From Ooceraea biroi (Eukaryota > Arthropoda > Insecta > Hymenoptera > Formicidae), in NCBI RefSeq assembly GCF_003672135.1, contig NC_039514.1, positions 6,019,287 to 6,083,286 of the forward strand: a stretch of DNA of 64,000 nt. The letters run 5' to 3'. This document shows, piece after piece, positions 35,501 to 48,229 of this stretch (within the stretch, counting starts at the first letter, position 1; each line of letters opens with the position of its first letter). The translations under genes were made by a program, and so were the position numbers. The notes below the pieces were generated by a model. It did not search any database. It worked only from the letters and a program-made list of their open reading frames with translations, and was not told the origin of the DNA.

Positions 35501-38092
35501 CTCGTTTCCCCACTCCCAATTCTCCCGCCACCCCAGCATGAGGGTGAACGCGATACACCCGAGAATTGTGAGTACAGGTTAACGGCGTGCGATCCGGTTT
35601 TGCGATGGGTGATCGGCGGAATTTAAAAGCGCCCCGTCGTCGTTCGCATTCGCGTCCGTACAATCGTCCGCATAAATCCACGTATTTCGGATCGCGCAAC
35701 ACCGGGGGATTAAAAAGCGCGCAATCAAAAAAATAGCGCTTCCCTCGCGCGCTGGGTGCACCCGTTGAAGTTCCGATCTGTCGGAATATTAATTATATAT
35801 TAATAATTATAAATTATTATAAATTATAAAAAAAAACGTTAAAGTAACGCAATATGAAAATTATTTTAAAATGAAAAAAACCTATTCTCGATACGGGAAG
35901 GCAATTATCTCGACGCATCTCACGTAACGCACGATTTATCGCGATTCCTCGCGGACACATGCGAGAGGCGACCGTGAAAGGAATTCAAACGTCTTTCGGA
36001 AGATGGATCGACCGGCCGGTTAGTTTCCACCGTGGGCCGGAATAACACGTGGCTCTTTCCTCACGATATTATTCGAGCCTGGCGCGGAATGAATCACGCA
36101 TCAACTTAATCGCATTAACGATAAACACTCCGCCCCTCCGAAGGATCTATACCCTCTCACGCTGCGGATCCGGACCCGTCGAAACGCAAATATTAACCCG
36201 CGATATTTTCCCCGGCGATTGCGTGAGTGCCACGCGAGTGCTCGTGACGCACGACGGAGCGCAATTATCAGGTTTGATTATCATAGTCGGGCCGAGCGAT
36301 TCGCGAGCAAGAGAGAAAAAGGAAGAGAGAAAAAGGAAGAGAGAGGCAACTCTTTGGAAATGTTTAACGCTTCACCGGTGATTTATCTCGGCTGTTTATT
36401 CTCGCAATATTCTTTACGTCGACGGTGCGAGCTTGGTTCCAACGGCGTACAAAATATACGCGATACGTCCCGCAATTTATTTCAGTTTCTTCAGTTGCAA
36501 ATCCGAAGTCCGAAGTCAATTTTTCCATTGGCGAAATATTGCCCGCCTCGGCTTACCTCGGGCATGTGCGCCGGCATAAATTTCGCATTGCGGCACGTAA
36601 GGATGTCCCCGGCGCAAACAACTGAAATAACCGTCATTCTTCCTTTGATCGACGTCTGGTAAATCTGATAAAAAAGAAGAAGTAGCGCGGCAATTCTAAG
36701 GTACTCTACATGAAAGGCATTCCAATACGACTTTTCAAAAAGGAGAGGAACGTCCGCGGATGCTACTAAATCTTCGCGAGAGAGGAGACGAGTAGTTACG
36801 TCATTAGGCAAAAATACATGGCAATGGAGTCGGCTCGATATGCATGCCGAAAACCACTCTTTTGAAACTTCAAGCGATATTTGCATGCTTGGAAGTACAT
36901 ACACGCCGCGAAATTTCCACGCAATTAACATTAATGGAATTTCAACAAGGAGAAAACGAGATAGCGCATCGGCAAACACACGCACCGAATACGTTTAAAT
37001 GTCTACTTCGGCGGATGTGAACGGAAATGGTGACAGTGCGAGACAATGGCGGTTGTGCAAACGCGGATTATTAAAACGACGAAGGTATCCTCGAAAATTC
37101 ACCTTCACGTAATATAAACGAACGTTAATCCAGTGTCTACATATTTAAATATTGCATGAGGATATAAAAAGGTAGCCAGCTAGACGCCCACGAATAGCTC
37201 GGATTCTCTCTATTATCGGAGAAACACAGGCCCGAGCAAGGCGCAAATAATACGTGCCGGTGGATCAAATAACATCCCGGCATAATTAAGTTACTGCCTT
37301 TAATTAGGGACTATACTATATACTAAAGCCCTTCTAAACACGAGAGGGAGAGAGAACGCGGCGAGGGAAGACAAAGTATACAATCGGACCGATCGGTATT
37401 TGGCGAGGTTCGAGAACCTATGGAATAATTGGATTCCAAAATTAATTTCAACGAAAAGAGAAAATCTCGTGTTGAATTTCACGTTGGCGCAAAATAATTC
37501 ATGTTTGTGCTAATTTTAAAAGGCGGTCCGTTTTAACAAAATTTTCGTTAGTTATCATCACCCGTTGTTTATTTCAACTAATATATCGATATCTTGTTAT
37601 ATATTTTTAAATTATTATTTAAATGCTTTAAATAAATTTTTTCTTTCTGATTTTCTCAGAAATATGCATAAGCATTTGCGTTACGTAACCCACACATGCA
37701 AAATGCAGCCACGTGCGTACGTGTACTTTGAAAAAAGTAATTTTTAAATTTAATAACGCAATGATAACGCCTCGCGGGCATTTGCGCGTGGGGTGAAGAA
37801 AGTATCTAACGCCGATACACGCAGTTCGAATTTGGTAGCCACCCCTCTGTGTGCTATCTTCTCCCGCGTTTTTGTTGTAATCTCCCGAGGGATGCATGAA
37901 AGCACGTACACTCGAAGCTCTGCGTATATTGACGAGTGACCCTCGTCGAGATACGCTCGCAATATACTCAGGAGTTTACAATTCTCTTTCGTTCTCTCTC
38001 CCTTTCTCTCTCTCACGTTTTTTCTCTCTGGAGTTTATAAGTCCCCCTCCTGTATTCTTACTATTATGCCACATTCTATGATGCATTCTGTA

Positions 38093-38137
38093 CGTTGTAA
38101 ATATACTTTTGTATATTTACAACGCACCGAGGGTGCG
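38093..38137. repeat. Two overlapping perfect hairpins
   Basis: CGTTGTAAATATAC (38093-38106), loop TTTT, and its exact complement (38111-38124) form a 14-bp perfect stem. Overlapping it, CGCACC (38123-38128), loop GAG, and GGTGCG (38132-38137) form a second stem. The two share the CG at 38123-38124, so they are mutually exclusive as drawn. The function is unknown. Confidence 0.7.
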
Positions 38138-41100
38138 TAAGCAAATCTCTTTTTACTTTTATTTCTGCGTTTCCCGCTTTATTTAAGGCGAAGGTAATGT
38201 TTGCGGCGCAAACATTCATACGACACAGCTTTTATTTAATCGTCCCGTTTAGATTTAAATAGTTGGTTTAACAGATTATTTATTCTACGAAATCACATTC
38301 TGTTCAAAGTTAAAATATGTTCTGCAAAATCTAAATTTAGATTATTAACTATCATCGATATCATTTTGCAAAAAGACAAAATTGTTAAGAATTTTTTCTA
38401 TTATTTCAGTCTTCGCTAGCCTGCGGCGTGAATCATCGAATTACTACGTCGACTCAGGCGAAAATGTCGCAGCGACGTGTATACTATATGAATTTCCTGC
38501 GCGCGAGGACTCAGGAGGATCAATTTCTCTCCATAAAATTACGTTTCCGGCATTAGTGACAGCCCAAGTGTTCCCGAGCGCCAAAAATTGCTGGATCCCT
38601 ACGTGATCGGAATTCAGGGATGTCATCGACGCCGACGGAGGACCACATCGACGCTAACTAACGTCGTAATCAAGTAAGCAGTTTAACCGAATGATCCGGT
38701 TAGGACGACTTCGCCCTTCGTATCGACGAGGCGTCACTAATTGGTTTACAGATCTCTCTTGAGCCGAAGTCGCGCGGTTCTCAAAGGTCTCGGCAGTTAG
38801 AGCTGAGTCGGCTGCCAGCGCGATCTATTTCCTGTTACCCTTCAATCTCTTCCCTCTTCTCTTTAATTAACGCCTCGATGATATTGACGCATCTCTGTTG
38901 GACTCCGTGATAAGAGTAATTCCGGATTTTCCAACAGACAGATTTTGCAAATTGTATTGTATTAACGGATTTTTTTTTCCGTGAGGATGAACACATTGAA
39001 ACTTCTCCTTCCCGCTCCTCTCCCTCCTTCTCTTTTACAAAACCGATCGGTTCGGCTGTTTTTCTGCTGTATGATATACGCGTGATCGGGAAAGTCCGGA
39101 GAGTAACGGTGGAATATCGTTTATTTGCTTGAAACCTTGTATGACTTCCCCGACTCGTAATTCTTGGATTTCCCAAGAGAGCATCGCTGTGCATCGCGCT
39201 GGATTATGTCATCAGTCATTAGCTTTTTTATGCTACTATTTTTAACAACGCGATAGATGAAGAAGGTTCTCGAGTTATTTTATCAAGTGTTATAACTCAC
39301 ACATTATATCTTTGCGTCATATTGCTTTAAAATTTCTTTAGCGCAGATAGTGTTATCTTTGATTCGTTTATTTCGGATTATATTGACGTAATACGTATAT
39401 TGGATTATATTGTATATTAATATCAAACGTATATTAATATCGAAAAATCTTCCTCTCTCTTTCTTTCTTTCTCTGTGTAGATTAATTATTAAGTGATAAA
39501 GACTTTTGAGGTCCTTATATTGTTTATCCTGCATAAATAAACCTATTTAATAATTTATATTATATTTTATAATCTTATTATCATACAAATACAAATCATC
39601 TACTCGCAAAAGAAGTCAAACGAAGGTTGCGATCAACAAAGTCATTGGGTCAGTAGGACGGAGTCATGACAATTATCTGCTCGCTGCTGGAGACTCGAAA
39701 GTCGAAGTGGTGAGAGCAGAGTAACCCAAAGCGGGGTAAAGTGCAGAGCGCAGAGGGTGACACAAACGGAAGAATCGGAAAGGAAACGCGAGAGATCTCT
39801 CGAGAGCCACTCCCAATAGAATTTTCCGACGTCGGACAACGTCGTGCGTCGTGAAATGCTCAATGGGAAAATAGCCGGGAAACAAATAGCCTGGGAAACT
39901 TTTAAAGAAAATAATTATTTTTTTGTTGTTATCTATAATCATTTATTTGATGGTTGATTTGTCACGCCTCTACAGAAACAATCACATCGAGTAATTAAGC
40001 AATTGCGAATCCGCCATCGCGAGAAACGTTTTCGCTGATCAGCTCGTTCTGCGAAATAGATCCTCGGGCGATATGGGGGATACTCGATAATCGGTCATGG
40101 TCTTGCCCTCTCGGGAATAAAAATCGGGAGATATACATATTTCTTTTTCTCTCGCGCTATCTGCGTGCATGGATTTAACGTAAACGAGCGAGACATTTTT
40201 ATTACGCATCGAAAATAGCAATGTTTCGCAGAAATTGAAATTTTCTTTGGAATAATCTATTAGCAAGTTGAGAATTATTCTTGTTTTTCTGAAGAAGTAA
40301 GAAAAACGCGCAACGGAATAATTTTTATATTTTTATACGTGCATCAATCACTGCAAACAACGACGTATAGTACATACATTACTTCAAATATGTATATATT
40401 GCAGATGGTACTTTGTGATTTTTCAGCGAACGCGTCATTGCAATAGATTATTTCAACTGTTTCCAATCTAAAAGAACGCATTCCCCTTTCTTCCTCCAGC
40501 AAGCCGAAAGTAAGTTGCACGCGAACATACAATAATTCAATTCCCCGTCGTAATAAATTCGATTCGAATAGCCGGGTATTCGATTCTCGGCGCTCTTTAC
40601 GCGAAATAAAGGAAGGAAAGGGAGGGAAAAAAACTGTGCGCCAGAGGAGAACGGAGAGGGATGGAGGGTGGAAGCTGGGAGGGTCAGTCTGATTCACTTG
40701 GGCCATCTAGCCGATGGCGAAATGGCATTTAGGGTAAAAGCGTGCTCGGGTGGCGGATTGACCGCCCAGGCTTACGCTGACAAAGTGAACGCAACGTGCA
40801 CGGGTTTTACAACCCCGGAATTTCCCCCGATTGATCGTCGCGCGATTGTCGTCCGCCTCCCGCGTTCCCGCGTGGGATCTACCCGCTAATTTCCCGAACG
40901 CGAGCAATGTTCACTGATCTAATGGATCACTGTAAATCGCAGACGCAACGCAGGGTCCACGAGACCTCCCCGAGCAATCTTCGATCAGGAAAAATTGATC
41001 GGTAGCAAAAAAAACGAGACGATTATGTGATGATGAAGACATATAAGAGACGGAGGAAAAGGAGGAGAAGTAGGATAAATAATAAAATTCCAAGAAGCGA

Positions 41101-41540
41101 TGAATAATAACTCAGGCGCGTATGAAGATAAAAAACGCTGACATAAAAAATATAAAATTATAAAATTATAAAAATATTAACGAGAAGGCTTATAAAGATT
41201 TATCTGCAGATAACGATTGTTAGCTGTGAAATTCCGGCCTGTTCGAATTGCAGTCGGAAATGCGCCAAGGACGAAAATTTCACACGCAAGGAACAACGAT
41301 TTCCTACATGTCGACGAGAAATCCTGTTGTTACGGTGTTCCGCGTTTGCGTGAGAGAATGCTCGCAAAGTTAATCAATATTATCGTCGGCGAGCGCAGTT
41401 TTTACTGTGTGCACACGCGCAGCATTTCTGGTGCCGTAACAGATTAGATAATAGATGGCAATTTTCGCAGCGTTAGTGACTAGCGATCAAAGTATGTTAA
41501 CAAAGTAGCGAATGTAAAAGATGGTACACAAAGATGCGCA

Positions 41541-41576
41541 TATAAAAGCGCGTACTGCTCGCGGAAGGCGATCAGT
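41541..41576 (+). promoter_or_regulatory. Core promoter of TIL inhibitor gene 2
   Basis: TATAAAAG at 41541-41548 and initiator TCAGT at 41572-41576 are 33 bp apart (first T to initiator A), near-ideal TATA-Inr geometry. The predicted 5' UTR is 48 nt. Confidence 0.8.
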
Positions 41577-41621
41577 CATCGCATACGTTAGTTGGTGGAT
41601 CATAGTGCCAAAGCATTAACA

Positions 41622-42414
41622 ATGTCTCGCGCAATTTTCTTGTTGCTCGCGATCGGCGTACTCGTCTGTGAGTTTTCGTATCACGCATGTAAAAACGCAC
41701 TCACGCAATCATTTAATCCGCACTTTTATTAATGCATAATAATAATAATAATAAAAAATTATTGATATATAATAATACAACACAGTATTATATATAATTT
41801 TTAATATGTATCTATAATACAGATATACAAATGTATAATATATTACATTTTTTATATATATTTTAATTATATATTTTATTTATTATTATTATTATTATTA
41901 TATTATTCGTGACAAAGATGAGGATACGCATAACATTAAATACGAATTTAAATATATAATTATTATAATATTTTTTCTTTCTTATTATTTTTTTAAATAT
42001 TTAATATCACAAATATTACAATATATATTTGTGAACGGAAAGATATTCATTCATAATATTGCGTTGCAATAGGCGTGACTAGCGCACAGGAGACGCACCA
42101 ATGTACAGGAGAAAATGAAGAATGGAACAGTTGCGGATCAGCGTGCCCACCGACATGCAATGAAGACCCTCATCGACCCTGCACTTTGGTACTTACAGTT
42201 TATTCGATTCTGTTTACAATGTTCGAATCGTGTTCAGAGTCTTACTTTGCTCTTAAACGGATATAATGCTATATGTGATTAAACATAAAACATTTAATCA
42301 ATTATTTTACGAACTGGTTTTTCTTTTTTTTAGCAATGCGTACAAGGATGTTTCTGCAAACAAGGTCTCATGCGCAATTCTGTAGGACACTGCGTAAATC
42401 CACATGCATGCTAA
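41622..42414 (+). CDS. Secreted TIL-domain serine protease inhibitor 2 (three exons, 80 aa)
   Basis: Exons 41622-41667, 42073-42188 and 42334-42414; intron phases are 1 and 0, as in genes 1 and 3. The product begins MSRAIFLLLAIGVLV, a signal peptide probably cut after VTSA. The mature peptide is one TIL domain of ten cysteines, with motifs SCGSACPPTC, CTLQC, GCFC and a C-terminal HAC. The reactive loop between Cys5 and Cys6 is TLQ. By analogy with honeybee AMCI (loop TMQ, with Met-Gln as the scissile bond), P1 would be Leu and P1' Gln. This predicts inhibition of chymotrypsin- or elastase-like enzymes rather than trypsin. Such proteins occur in haemolymph, where they restrain proteolytic cascades, and in venoms. 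The TATA-Inr promoter suggests strong, tissue-restricted expression. Confidence 0.9.
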
Positions 42415-42688
42415 AAGCTATGTACCAACCTGTATCTACCAAAATGATACATTTTGTTTAATGGTTGAGGAGCGTTCTCAGAGATTTCTTTTAAGAATTA
42501 TGTATTTGAAAATGAATGTAGTTGCAATTTAACATAACTGATGTTTATTTGTTGTTATATCAACATTGATTAAGAAGACAAACTGTCATTAACACTAATA
42601 GTGTTCGTCTCTCTGTTATACTAATATTTTTTATTAGATACCAACATTCTTCTTAATTTTTTCTCAAATAGTTATAGAAAAATGATAT

Positions 42689-42694
42689 AATAAA
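42689..42694 (+). terminator. Poly(A) signal of TIL gene 2
   Basis: AATAAA lies 275 bp after the stop codon and is the first canonical hexamer that I see downstream. Confidence 0.5.
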
Positions 42695-45423
42695 GAAATA
42701 TTATATAAAAATATATGTTGCACTTTTCTTTGCATCCTCAATATTTCAACATTTTCACAGTTCACATTCTATAAATAACATATGTAAATTGTCATACCGA
42801 ATATAATCAATGTTTGCTGTATGTCTATATACAACGTATGTTTTAACAAAACCATAAAATAGCCATCCGAAATCGAAGTTAACGACGCGACAATTTAAAT
42901 GTATGCACTTTTTACGTTGTAGCAATCATTGCCAATGCATACTCTGTTATTCCACATTAGTTTATTTTTTCGCAGTTTTTAATACAAAATAATTTTTTGC
43001 TTTTTAAGCTTATAACAACAACGGATTGCTAAATAAGATGAAATAGATTCGAAAACGAAATTTGAAATAAATATTTTATGTATATTATATATGTATATAA
43101 CGTACCATATAAATTGCAAGAGCAGTAAAAATGTTTTCACAAGTGCAGATGCACATGTCCTTGTGGCATATTGAAACATACCGTTTAGTCATCGCCACAC
43201 CGTCATATGTCTTGACGAGAAATATACGCAGAAGTTGTAAAACAAGGTCGCGTATATAAATAATTAAATATGATATGAATCATAGTGTAAGATAATTTAC
43301 ATTTACATTTCCATATCACCAAAGCGAGTTTTACTCATTGTCAGAGCAATTTAAATGAAAAATAAAAATATATATAATTTGTGAACGACCGGGAAAACAA
43401 ATCACACAGGGGATAGCATACACTTTTTTAATCTTCGTCGCGTTTCTAAGAAGCGAGCGAAGATCCATACGTCAATGCTGTCTAAATAACAAGTAGACAG
43501 TTTCACGGAACGAGTAAGGGATATTGGCTAATATTGACTGTATGTTAAAAGAAACGTCGCGTATGGATGCTGCGTTAGTGGTATCAGTAACCGCACATTT
43601 AAAGTATGATCTCATTGCTCACAGTATAATATTGTGTTAAAGCACTCTCGCATACGCGCATACCTATGCCTTTTCCTATAATCAAACAATACAGTAGATT
43701 TTTCCTTTATCTCTTTCACGAAAACAGGAAACAGAGATGAGTCCTATCGCGTTGATTTCCTTCCAGAAGAGATAAGTCAATTAAAATCCCGATATTATTT
43801 GGTAGTCATTATCTTGTCAGGTCTGCCACAGCAACGTGCATATTTAAGTAGTGTAAATCAGAGCTGAGGCGTTTTTCTTATCATTACAATGCGTGTACAT
43901 TGTTGTTTACAAACAAAATCTCTTGCAATTAAATATTTAGCAAACTTACTTAGTGGTATTGCACTACTAATATTGAATTAATTTAATTATTATTGATTGA
44001 TCTCCAATTAGTAGCTATAAATATATCTTTTTCACAGCTATTATTCTTCAAGCTGATAAGACATTGTTTAGAAAATTTTGTTAATCTTTTATAATTAATT
44101 TTTATTTTATTTATTAAAATCTGTATAATCTCTCTCTACACACACACACACACAGAAATAATTTTGCGTCAGTGATTAAAAGTTATTTTGCATAAAAATA
44201 ATAGAAACAGTTATTTTTATCAATATTGTACAATACTGCTGTTTGCTTAGAGTTAAGTTGAGTGATATGAAAAGAATATGTAACCCGTGCATCTGTGCAA
44301 GTGAAGATGCACGCATGGGTTTAGTAAAAATGTAAGATACGTACTACAAAAACAAACACCAGATTCAGAACAGAAGAGGTCACATCGAGAGATACAGTTG
44401 ACCTCGTTAACGAGAACGTGTCTCTTAGGTCTTGCCCGAATCTCTTCTCGAACGAGATATGGTGCGACCAGAGTTAGTTTACATATATTGTATCATTACT
44501 AATCGAACCAGTGCTGAAACATTGAGCGCACTTTGAAGAAAACGTGCAATTATTTCTCGTTTTTCTTTATGAAGCTTTATAATAAAAAATCAATAATTCT
44601 TGTTAATTGTTTGTTCCCTTTTACATTTTAAATGTTATCGTAGATGCTATCTCAAAAGCTTTTGCCACATTGATTAGAATTAGATTCTTTGTAATGATGT
44701 ACAAGTAATCAACAATCATACTTACGATTAATGCATCATGCGTATACAAATTCTTTCAGAATGAATCAATTATTTTGATTCAGCATCATTTTATCACTCA
44801 TTTATCATACATTTTATCTACCACTCATTGTAGATTTAAACAGAATTAGGTGCGATGTTGGACGCTATCGATGATATTTGTGACTAATAAATTAAACGCA
44901 CGCACCGGCACAAGATTAACTGCACTCTGACTAATAATTCTCACGTAAGTCGCGATGATAATTGCGTTTACACACGACAGATAAGATCGTGGGAATGATA
45001 TCTTGCAAGGCGTGAAGCATCTTATCGGATTGCCTGCAATCGTATCATAATATTTCATATGTATTAACGCTACCACGTCGGATCACGTAACACCCAAATC
45101 TTACGGCAACGCCATCGTAAACGCAACATCAGAACCGAAAAATAATTACTTAATATACACGTGCTGAAAACTACTGAAAATTTCACTCGGGTTAGAGATT
45201 ACGAGCTCGCGCTGATAGGCGATACGACTACTGTTAAAATTCGTATCACGCGTCTCGATAGTGCGTCCAAGCCACTAAACAAGTTACGTACGTGCGTGAG
45301 CCTGTGAGAGATGAGCCAGGCCAGACCCGGCGAGAGAGGAAGAGGGAAACAGATACCGTGAAAAAAGTATCTATACCGAGATGGGACCCGTCGCGGTCGA
45401 AGGCCATCCACCGTTATAGCCCG
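42695..45423. other. Intergenic sequence between TIL genes 2 and 3
   Basis: About 2.7 kb of AT-rich sequence without a supportable gene or a decayed inhibitor copy. A CA run is near 44140-44153. Confidence 0.6.
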
Positions 45424-45457
45424 TATATAAGCTCAGCGACCGATACCTATCATCAGT
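45424..45457 (+). promoter_or_regulatory. Core promoter of TIL inhibitor gene 3
   Basis: TATATAAG at 45424-45431 and initiator TCAGT at 45453-45457 are 31 bp apart (first T to initiator A), the optimal spacing. The predicted 5' UTR is 58 nt. Confidence 0.8.
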
Positions 45458-45512
45458 CCATTTCGAGTTTCTCGAGCACTACCGAACACAGCACCCAGCC
45501 GAAAACACAGAC

Positions 45513-46326
45513 ATGGCCCGCGCAATCGTTTTCCTGTTCCTCATCGTCGCAGTTGCTACCATCAGTAAGTATTCGAAAGAAGGATTACCGATATTGACGA
45601 ATAGCATTTTGTTGAATTCTGTCACTTACGTCAATTATTGTTATCCGTCAGTTTTAGTTTTTTCATTAGTTGACATTGTTTTGTGACGAAATAAAATTGT
45701 TTTGATTATAATGTAATAAAATATGAATAACAATATTCATCATATCATTATATGATGTATATGGCATATTATATAATTATATTATATGATGTTTTATAGT
45801 TATTATTAGATGCATGCAAAATAATCCAAAATGTCCTATACGTAATTATAAAGTAAAATTTTAAAAAGTTTCAAGAGCATCAAGAGCAAATGATTTTTAA
45901 AATAAATTTGCGTAGGCGCTGTGCCTCCTTGCGGCGAAAACGAGGTGTATAACAGCTGTGGTTCATCGTGCCCAAGCACTTGTGAAACACCAAATCCCCC
46001 TATTTGTACGCTGGTAAGTATTAAAAACTAATTTCTACTAACTTCTACTGAGAGAGACACAAATATAATATTTCCGCAATTACAAAGACAAAAGTATAAT
46101 ATTAACGTAAGAAGACAAATTTTTCTAAACAATTCTTGCAATTAGTTACTTTTGTCTAATATTTTAAAACTCTTTTTGCACTTTTCACACTATACACAAA
46201 ACTGCTTGTGTAATTGTGCTTTAATTATTCAATTTTATTTTACAGGCCTGTATCCCTGGTTGTGACTGCGCTGAAGGATACGTGAGAAACGCCCAGAAAA
46301 AATGCGTGCTCACACAGAATTGTTAA
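45513..46326 (+). CDS. Secreted TIL-domain serine protease inhibitor 3 (three exons, 76 aa)
   Basis: Exons 45513-45564, 45916-46013 and 46246-46326; intron phases are 1 and 0, with consensus GTAAGT donors. The product begins MARAIVFLFLIVAVATISA; the last Ala is the likely signal-peptidase site. The mature peptide starts near VPPC and is almost entirely one TIL domain with ten cysteines (SCGSSCPSTC, CTLAC, GCDC, ending QNC). It is the most compact of the three. The Cys5-Cys6 loop TLA implies P1 Leu and P1' Ala, pointing to chymotrypsin- or elastase-like targets. It is most like gene 2, 3.1 kb upstream in the same orientation, and is probably a tandem duplicate. A possible alternative role as a venom or antimicrobial peptide cannot be tested from sequence. 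Confidence 0.9.
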
Positions 46327-46534
46327 ACAAACAAAACATTCGTTCGAGTTAAGGAGTATTACATAAAATTTCATGAGAATCTGATCGACATTCACGATGA
46401 AATGTCTTCGTTGACTAGCAAGTTTGCTATACTTTTACTGTTAGTGGTATCTGAAAACGTAAACGATTGTTTTATGTAATTGTATAATTACCGAATTACT
46501 TAGTTTTGTTAAACAAACATGGCTTTGTGTTTTC

Positions 46535-46540
46535 AATAAA
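46535..46540 (+). terminator. Poly(A) signal of TIL gene 3
   Basis: AATAAA lies 209 bp after the stop codon, the first canonical hexamer downstream. Confidence 0.65.
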
Positions 46541-46992
46541 AACTATTTATATACTTAAGAAGATTTTCCTGTTTTAAAATTCCCTATACATAGATACAGA
46601 AACAGATTCTTTGCAGATAATCCTTGCAGAACATTGCAAATCTCGGACGATGCACTTTTACTTGCTAATTTGCTTGGTTTACTTATTTCTAACTTATTTC
46701 TCCGGCAAAAAAATTTTAAAGAAGAGATTGTTCCACGCGTTACGTAAACTGAATCCAAGAGACCTCGTAGGCTTGTATCCGGCAGGAAAAAACAGCGAAT
46801 TCGTAAAACTGGCACGACTATCGCGTTCTGCAGGTGACATGACGCGTGCCAGCGTGACGATACGATTTTACGTGACAGCACGATAAAATTCGTCGTATTG
46901 TTGCGATTCCAAACACGTTACACATGCAAATTTGCCAGGCATTTCAAATATTAATGTACATTCTATGGTATAGTCGTCGTTCTACATATATA

Positions 46993-47232
46993 CAGGGTAT
47001 CCCATTTAATGTATTATGAGCTGTTATCTCTCCGAAATTATTAAAGATAATAAGATTTTTTAAGTGTTTTTTAATGCTTGTTAGGCTCTTTTATATGATA
47101 GAAAGAGAAAAATAACAAATATTGTTATTGGATCTTTAGAGAGACAAAAAGGGAGTCCCTTAATATCTTCAAGTAGAATATTTTAGAGTGCAAATATTTA
47201 TATTTTCGTATAGCTTGTTTCAACCATGATAA
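46993..47232. mobile_element. Possible solo end of a CAGGGT-type element
   Basis: TATATA|CAGGGTATCCC at 46993 resembles the ends of the two complete fold-back elements in this window, including the flanking TA, but no inverted partner is present nearby. The extent to 47232, where the next element starts, is a guess. Confidence 0.35.
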
Positions 47233-48229
47233 CATATACAGGGTGAGGCACCTAAAACAGGCCACCTGAATATCTCGGCTGTTATTGGTGATAAAAATAA
47301 TGTGTCAGACCAAACTTGCATGGTTTCGAGGGACACATCATTTGTTCTAAACAGTTTTTTATTAGGTGGACGCGTAGAGGTCATATGAAGGTCAACTTCG
47401 TTTTTTAAATGGTATGATATGTTTTTTTACGTACCATCTAGTAGAGCGTTTGAAGATGCGCACATTGATCTACGGGTCAAAATCATTCAAGGTCACTGAA
47501 GGTCAACTGCAAGGGAAAATTTCTTTATATTGCCTAGAGTTCTCTGCTATTAAAAATACCGTAAATTCAGAAATGAAAAAGTTCTAGTCGTTAGAAATTT
47601 TTTCTTTTTCTAGAAGTTCTGAGTTGATGATATCATTATTTTTTATATTGCCTAGAGTTCTCTGCTATTGAAAATACCGTAAATTCAGAAATGAAAAAGT
47701 TCTAGCCGTTAGAAAATTTTTCTTTTCAGAGAAGTTCTGAGTTGTCCATATCATTATTTCTTATATTGCCTAGAGTTCCCTGCTATTGAAAATACCGTAA
47801 ATTCAGAAATGAAAAAGTTCTAGCCCTTAGAAATTTTTTCTTTTTCGAGAAGTTCTGAGTTGTTCATATCTATATTTTTCATATTGCCTAGAGTTCTCTG
47901 GTATTGAAAATACCGTAAACTCAGAAATGAAAAAGTTCTAGCACTTAGAAATTTTAGCCTTCGGTGACCTTGAATGATTTTGACCCGTAGATCAATGTGC
48001 GCATCTTCAAACGCTCTACTAGATGGTATGTAAAAAAACATATCATACCACTTAAAAAAACGAAGTTGACCTTCATATGACCTCTACGCGTCCACCTAAT
48101 AAAAAACTATTTAGAACAAATTATGTGCCCCTCGAAACCATGCAAGTTTGGTCTGATACATTTTTTTCTATCACCAATAACAGTCGAGATATTCAGGTGG
48201 CCTGTTTTAGGTGCCTCACCCTGTATATG
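47233..48229. mobile_element. 997-bp fold-back element enclosing a 118-bp tandem array
   Basis: The ends are CATATACAGGGTGAGGCACC and its complement GGTGCCTCACCCTGTATATG. About 273 bp at each end (47233-47505 and about 47956-48229) are inverted copies with few mismatches. Paired blocks include ACAGGCCACCTGAATATCTC, TTAGGTGGACGCGTAGAGGT and AGATGCGCACATTGATCTAC with their complements. The centre is four copies of the 118-bp repeat. No transposase frame is present, so the element is non-autonomous. The flanks are TATA on both sides, so a TA or TATA target duplication is possible but cannot be separated from the palindromic ends. Confidence 0.88.
47531..47955. repeat. 118-bp tandem array, four copies (inside the fold-back element)
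   Basis: Units start with TGCCTAGAGTT at 47531, 47649, 47767 and 47885, an exact 118-bp period. The sequence closely matches the array in dynein intron 10 (9224-9670). The last unit is cut off by the right inverted repeat. Confidence 0.92.

Larger units (their letters stand above)
30612..41540. other. 11-kb intergenic stretch between TIL genes 1 and 2
   Basis: No gene is supported. AT-rich sequence alternates with CpG-rich blocks (about 31250-31990, 32340-33260, 35430-36650 and 37760-38040). The AG microsatellite at 32492-32549 creates long artificial frames on both strands rich in Arg-Glu or Ser-Leu dipeptides. A short TA run lies near 33419-33438 and a double hairpin at 38093-38137. No degraded TIL exon with a ten-cysteine pattern was found here. 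Confidence 0.55.

Noticed and set aside
44991..45002. NF-kB-like motif near a GATA site upstream of TIL gene 3
   Set aside because: GGGAATGATATC lacks the CC half of the kappaB consensus. With one short GATA match, this is not enough for a claim.
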